In this document: positions 60,268-64,000 of the stretch, piece after piece
Position numbering within the stretch: the first letter of the stretch is position 1
Layout: the number at the start of each line of letters is the position of its first letter
Origin: VRUE01 sp963819755
GTDB taxonomy: Bacteria; Actinomycetota; Thermoleophilia; Solirubrobacterales; 70-9
DNA length: 64,000 nucleotides
Direction of reading: 5' to 3'
Assembly (NCBI GenBank): GCA_963819755.1
Contig: CAWFXB010000001.1
Coordinates: forward strand, 744,001 to 808,000
The notes under the pieces: model-generated
Databases searched by the model: none
Told to the model about the DNA's origin: nothing
What the model saw: only the letters and a program-made list of their open reading frames with translations
Translations under genes and position numbers: made by a program

Positions 60268-61425
60268 TCAGGTCGTGTACTCGGCGTTTATGCGGACGTA
60301 CTCGTAGCCCAGGTCCGAGAACCAGACGTGGGCGCTGTGCTCGCCGCGGTCGAGCCGCAGCCCGATCTCGGCCTCGGCGACGTCCTCGCCGAGCTCGGCG
60401 GCGTCGATCGAGCCGGCGCCGATCTCATCCAGGTCCTCGCCCGCCAGCGCCATTCCGGCCGCCTGAGCGATCCGGCCCCAGTTGGGGTCGCGGCCGAAGA
60501 GCGCGGTCTTGACCAGCGGTGAGTTGGCGATCGCGCGTGCCACCCGCTCGGCCTCGGCGGGTGAAGCGGCGCCGTCCACCTGAACGCGACCGACCCGGAC
60601 GGCGCCCTCGCCGTCGGCGACGATCTCGATCGCGAGCTGGAGCAGAACCGCCTCCAGCAGCCCCTCGGGCAGCGGCGCCCCGGCCTCACCCGTCGCCTGT
60701 AGAAGGACAGTGTCGTTGGTGCTCATCTGACCGTCGACCGTGACCCGCTCGAAGGAGGCCTCGACAGCGGCGCGGAGTGGCGCGTCGGCGTCATCGACAA
60801 CGGCATCGGTCTGGACGAAGCAGAGCATCGTCGCGAAGTCCGGCTGCATCATCCCGGCGCCCTTCGCCTGCGCGGAGAGGGTGACGCCGCCGGCGCGCAG
60901 GGTGCAGCTCTTCGGCCAGCGATCGGTGGTGAGGATCGCGTCGGAGAAGGCGCCGGCGCCATTCGCCGACAACGATCCGGCCGCCTCGCCGATCCCGGAC
61001 AGCACGGCATCGATCGGCAGCGGCACGCCGATAACGCCGGTCTCGGCGACGGCGACGGCGCTGGGATCCAGGCCCAGCTCCTCACCGGCCCGCTCGCACA
61101 TCGCCCAGGCGTCGGCGAGCCCCTGCTCGCCAGTCTCGGCGTTGGCGTTGCCGGCGTTTACAACCGCGGCCCGCACGGCGCCGCGCTCGACCCGGTCGCG
61201 GCAGATCCGCACCGGCGCCGCGGCGGACGCGTTGCGGGTCAGCAGCACCGAGGAGGACACCCTCGGCGCGTCGCAGACCAGCAGTCCGACGTCGGTCTTG
61301 CCGCCGCCCTTGAGCCCGCAGTGGGCGGCGCCGGCGCGGAAGCCGGGGGCGAGCTGCGCCGGGGCGAGCTGCTCGACTCCGGCGGGCGGGTTGGCCCAGC
61401 GGGATCTGAAGAAGGGCTCGCTCAC
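60268..61425 (-). CDS. argJ: Glutamate N-acetyltransferase/amino-acid acetyltransferase (ArgJ)
   Basis: A 385-residue bifunctional-type ornithine acetyltransferase. GTG 61425 overlaps the argC stop (GTGA) and begins MSEPFFRSRWANPPAG. It is self-cleaved before a Thr; here the site is consistent with STNDTVLLQATG. NSPLVKTALFGRDPNWGRI is characteristic. It recycles the acetyl group in the cyclic pathway. Confidence 0.92.
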   Translation of the reverse strand: MSEPFFRSRWANPPAGVEQLAPAQLAPGFRAGAAHCGLKGGGKTDVGLLVCDAPRVSSSVLLTRNASAAAPVRICRDRVERGAVRAAVVNAGNANAETGEQGLADAWAMCERAGEELGLDPSAVAVAETGVIGVPLPIDAVLSGIGEAAGSLSANGAGAFSDAILTTDRWPKSCTLRAGGVTLSAQAKGAGMMQPDFATMLCFVQTDAVVDDADAPLRAAVEASFERVTVDGQMSTNDTVLLQATGEAGAPLPEGLLEAVLLQLAIEIVADGEGAVRVGRVQVDGAASPAEAERVARAIANSPLVKTALFGRDPNWGRIAQAAGMALAGEDLDEIGAGSIDAAELGEDVAEAEIGLRLDRGEHSAHVWFSDLGYEYVRINAEYTT

Positions 61426-62423
61426 CGCAGCCCCTCGGTCTCCTCGATGCCCAGCATCAGGTTGAGGTTCTGCACCGCCTGCCCCGAGGCTCCCTTCCAG
61501 AGGTTGTCGATCGCCGAGAAGGCGAGCACCCGCCCACGCTCCTCGACCGTGACGTAGACGTGGCACTCGTTCGTATCGCGCACGTCGCGCAGGCCGGGCG
61601 GATGGTCGACCGCGTGGACGAAGGGCTCATCGGCGTAGCGCTCGGCGTAGAGCGCCTGCACCTCCTCTTTGGACATCGGCTCGCTCAGCTGCGCGTAGCA
61701 GCTGGTCAGCTCGCCCTGGTCGAGCGGCAGCAGATGCGGCACGAAGGTGACTGGCGTCTGACTACCGAGCGCCGCCAGCTCCTGCTCGATCTCGGGCCTG
61801 TGCCGGTGGCCCTCGGTCTTGTAGGCAAAGGCGTTCTCGTCCATCGAGACGTAGTGCATCTCGTCGCCACCGCCGCGACCGGCGCCGGAGACGCCCTGCT
61901 TGGCGTCGATGACGACGTCGCTCAGCAGACCGCGCTCGGCCAGTGGCGCCAGCGCGAGCACGCTCGCCGTCGGGTAGCACCCCGGCGTCGCGACCAGTTC
62001 CGCCCCGCGCAACTGCTCCCGGTAGAGCTCGGTGAGCCCGTAGACGGCTCCGTCGAGCAGCTCCGGCGCGCCGTGCTCGCCGTACCAGCGCTCATAGGTC
62101 GGCAGGTCGCGCAGCCGGAAGTCGGCCGAGAGGTCGACAACCAGCGCCCCGAGGCCACGCAGGGCGGCAACGGTCGGCGCAGAGGCGCCGTGCGGGTAGG
62201 CGACGATCGCCGCATCGACGTCCTCCAACGTGTCGAGGTCGAGCTCGGTCAGCTCCAGCGGCACCCGGTAGCGCGGGTAGAGCCGGTCCAGCCGGGCCCC
62301 GGCATCGCTGCGCGAGGTGACGCCGACCAGCTCCAAGCGCGGGTGGCGCCAGACGATCTGCGCGGCAAGGGCGCCGGTGAAGCCCGACGCTCCGGCGACG
62401 AGGACTCTCGCTTTCTCACTCAC
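61422..62423 (-). CDS. argC: N-acetyl-gamma-glutamyl-phosphate reductase
   Basis: A 333-residue NADPH enzyme of arginine synthesis. GTG 62423 has GGAGGG at 62431-62436; a GTG at 62444 is an alternative. VLVAGASGFTGALAAQI is the cofactor motif and the catalytic Cys is in ATPGCYPTASVLAL. It overlaps the pheT end by 8 bases. Confidence 0.93.
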   Translation of the reverse strand: MSEKARVLVAGASGFTGALAAQIVWRHPRLELVGVTSRSDAGARLDRLYPRYRVPLELTELDLDTLEDVDAAIVAYPHGASAPTVAALRGLGALVVDLSADFRLRDLPTYERWYGEHGAPELLDGAVYGLTELYREQLRGAELVATPGCYPTASVLALAPLAERGLLSDVVIDAKQGVSGAGRGGGDEMHYVSMDENAFAYKTEGHRHRPEIEQELAALGSQTPVTFVPHLLPLDQGELTSCYAQLSEPMSKEEVQALYAERYADEPFVHAVDHPPGLRDVRDTNECHVYVTVEERGRVLAFSAIDNLWKGASGQAVQNLNLMLGIEETEGLR

Positions 62424-64000
62424 GTAGCGACCCTCCAATCTCACTCAGCTCGGCGGCGATCGACTCGCGTTTGGCGGCGACCTCCTCGTCGGTAAGAGTG
62501 CGGTCCCCAGCGCGGAACTCGAGTCGTAGGGCGAGGCTCTTGCGCCCCTCCCCCAGCTGCTCTCCTTCATATAGGTCGAAGACCTCGGCGGCCCGCAACA
62601 GCTCGCCACCCCCAGCGAGAACCGCGCCGCGGACCCGCGCCGCCTGGCACGTCGTCGGGCACGACGACGGCAAGATCCTGTAGCACGGCCGGAAAGGCGG
62701 TCACGTCCTCGAAGGCCTCCTCGCCGGTGGATGCGGCAGCGACCAAGATCGACAGAGCGACTTCAAAGCCAACCGCGGAGTCGAGGTCCCAGTGGCGGCA
62801 GACGAGCGGGTGCAGCTCGCCGATCCAGCCCCCGTCCGCCCCATCGACGAGCACCGTCGCGCTGCTACCCGGATGCAGGAAGGGCTCGTCGCTGGGCTCG
62901 AAGGCGAGCGCCACACCGAGCCGAGCCGCAAGGCCCTCCAGCACTCCCTTGAGCGCGAAGAAGTCCGCCGCCTCTCCCCCGCCCCGCCAGGAGCGCGGCG
63001 TCAGCGGTCCCGCCACAAGGCAACCGAGTCGCTGCGGCTCGACGAACGGCGCCCCCCGCTCCCCGGCGAACTCCCCACCCAAGGGGCCGATGGGACGATT
63101 TCCCACCATATAGGCGTGTTTTCGGCCCGTCGGCGGCGAGGTTAGGTAGATGCGGCCGGACTCGAAGAGGGCCGCTTGCTCTACGTCGCGTGCGAGGTTG
63201 CGCCGGGCGGCGTTCAGCAGCGAGCCGAGCAGGTTCGTCCGCATCGTCGATTGATCCTCGGAGAGCGGGTTGGAGATCGTTATGCCCTCAGCCCGCGGGT
63301 CACCGGCGGGGATCCGCAGCCGCTCCGCCTCGCCCGGGTCGGTGAAGCTCCAGCCGGCGATCTCGTCGAAGCCGAGGTCGCGCAGCGCGTCCTCGGCGCG
63401 ACGCCGCAACCGCTGGTCGCGGCGCAGGCCACCCGCCTGTCCGGAAGAGGCCGGCAGGGTCGAGGGCAGGTGCTGGTCGATGCCGTGCACACGCGCGACC
63501 TCCTCGATCAGGTCCGCCTCGCGGGTGACGTCGTAGTGGCGGTCGGGCGGCACGACGACTTCGAGATCCGCTCCGTCCACCTCGACCGCGAAGCCGAGCC
63601 GCTCCAGATAGGCGACCTGGTCGGCCTGCTCGATCCGCATCCCGAGCAGCCCCTCGACCCGCTCGCCCCGCAGGCGGATCTGCTGGCCGGCCGGAGTCTC
63701 CGCGGCCACGTCGATCGTCCCGGGCACCAGCTTCGCCCCGCAGAGCTCGACCATCAGCCGCGAGGCGATCCGCTGCGCCCGCATGCAGAGCTCCGGATGC
63801 AGCTGTTTCTCGAAGCGCGAGGAGGCCTCCGAACGCAGGCCGAGCAGGCGCGACGTACGCAGGATGTTGGTCCCGTTCCAGTTGGCGACCTCGAGCAGGA
63901 CACGAGAGGTGTCGTCGGAGACCTCGGAGACCTGGCCGCCCATGATCCCGGCGACGCCCGAAGGGCCGCGACTGTCGCAGACCAGCACCGTCTCGGCGTC
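62416..64000 (-). CDS. pheT: Phenylalanyl-tRNA synthetase beta chain, frameshifted, 5' part beyond the window
   Basis: The C-terminal part of PheT. The B5 domain and core (LLGLRSEASSRFEKQLHP, DVTREADLIEEVARVHG, GWSFTDPGEAERLRI) are present. Near 62643-62644 one extra C breaks the frame. Without it, VPDDVP continues as AARVRGAVLAGGGEL into the final FDX-ACB domain (SLALRLEFRAGDRTLTDEE) and ends GGSLRE at 62416. As the gene is essential, an error is likelier than inactivation. The start lies past base 64000. Confidence 0.85.

Overview
The window is a high-GC, gene-dense bacterial chromosome segment, most probably from a deep-branching actinobacterium of the Thermoleophilia/Solirubrobacterales type. 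This is an inference from content and gene order. The marks are a collinear ftsK - rodZ-like - cinA - thpR - recA - rny - miaB - miaA - dapF - dapL run, an argCJBD-argG cluster beside pheT, MurT/GatD, a wax-ester synthase/DGAT, an SCPx-type thiolase, a GarA-like FHA protein followed by a MerR/FtsR-like regulator, an RsiG-like anti-sigma factor, and several secreted proteins with Ig-like repeats. I see no rRNA, tRNA, CRISPR array or intact insertion sequence. No stretch longer than about 300 bases lacks a gene.

Layout. 1-3250: the 3' end of an acyl-CoA synthetase, two small membrane proteins, and two tandem paralogous secreted proteins, one of them frameshifted. 3300-10700: ispG, proS and a CDP-alcohol phosphatidyltransferase; then a near-consensus promoter driving rsiG-like, FHA and merR genes; then SRPBCC and alkyl-DHAP-synthase-like genes. 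10700-19030: an anti-sigma-like membrane protein, a thioesterase behind a 19-bp palindrome, an AT-rich secreted protein, nadE, a metalloprotease, WS/DGAT, dinB and a cupin. 19031-21688: a low-GC accessory insertion with a SIR2-like gene, a 92-residue orphan and a DUF3800 gene flanked on both sides by related hairpin RNAs or repeats. 21689-31320: ccdA, FUSC, SCPx thiolase, SDR, a methyltransferase, another secreted protein, then a minus-strand redox operon (peroxiredoxin, hydrolase, VKOR, DsbA) that ends in a translationally coupled membrane protein with a PD-(D/E)XK nuclease-like domain; a cyclophilin gene lies upstream. 31346-38324: methyltransferase, DAG kinase, murT, methyltransferase, gatD and an RTX-like secreted protein. 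38368-54876: dut, hflX, an epimerase, an MBL hydrolase, then the long minus-strand housekeeping run. 54900-64000: a cell-wall lytic protein, the arginine cluster and pheT, which is frameshifted and cut by the window edge.

How the genes work together. DapL and DapF form the last steps to meso-diaminopimelate, and MurT/GatD amidate lipid II. MiaA and MiaB modify A37 of tRNA. ArgC/J/B/D/G give most of arginine synthesis. VKOR and DsbA form an extracytoplasmic disulfide pathway.

The least ordinary signals are the DUF3800 gene with flanking structured elements, a SIR2-like gene whose NAD-binding N-terminus lies upstream of any canonical start, a nuclease-like membrane protein coupled to the VKOR/DsbA operon, a DapF with Ser at both catalytic Cys positions, a MiaA that lacks about 50 internal residues, and two long hairpin elements (42021-42136 and 44926-45035) with a shared core and compensatory stem changes. 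Two single-base frameshifts (near 2968 and 62643) suggest either some sequence error or real decay.
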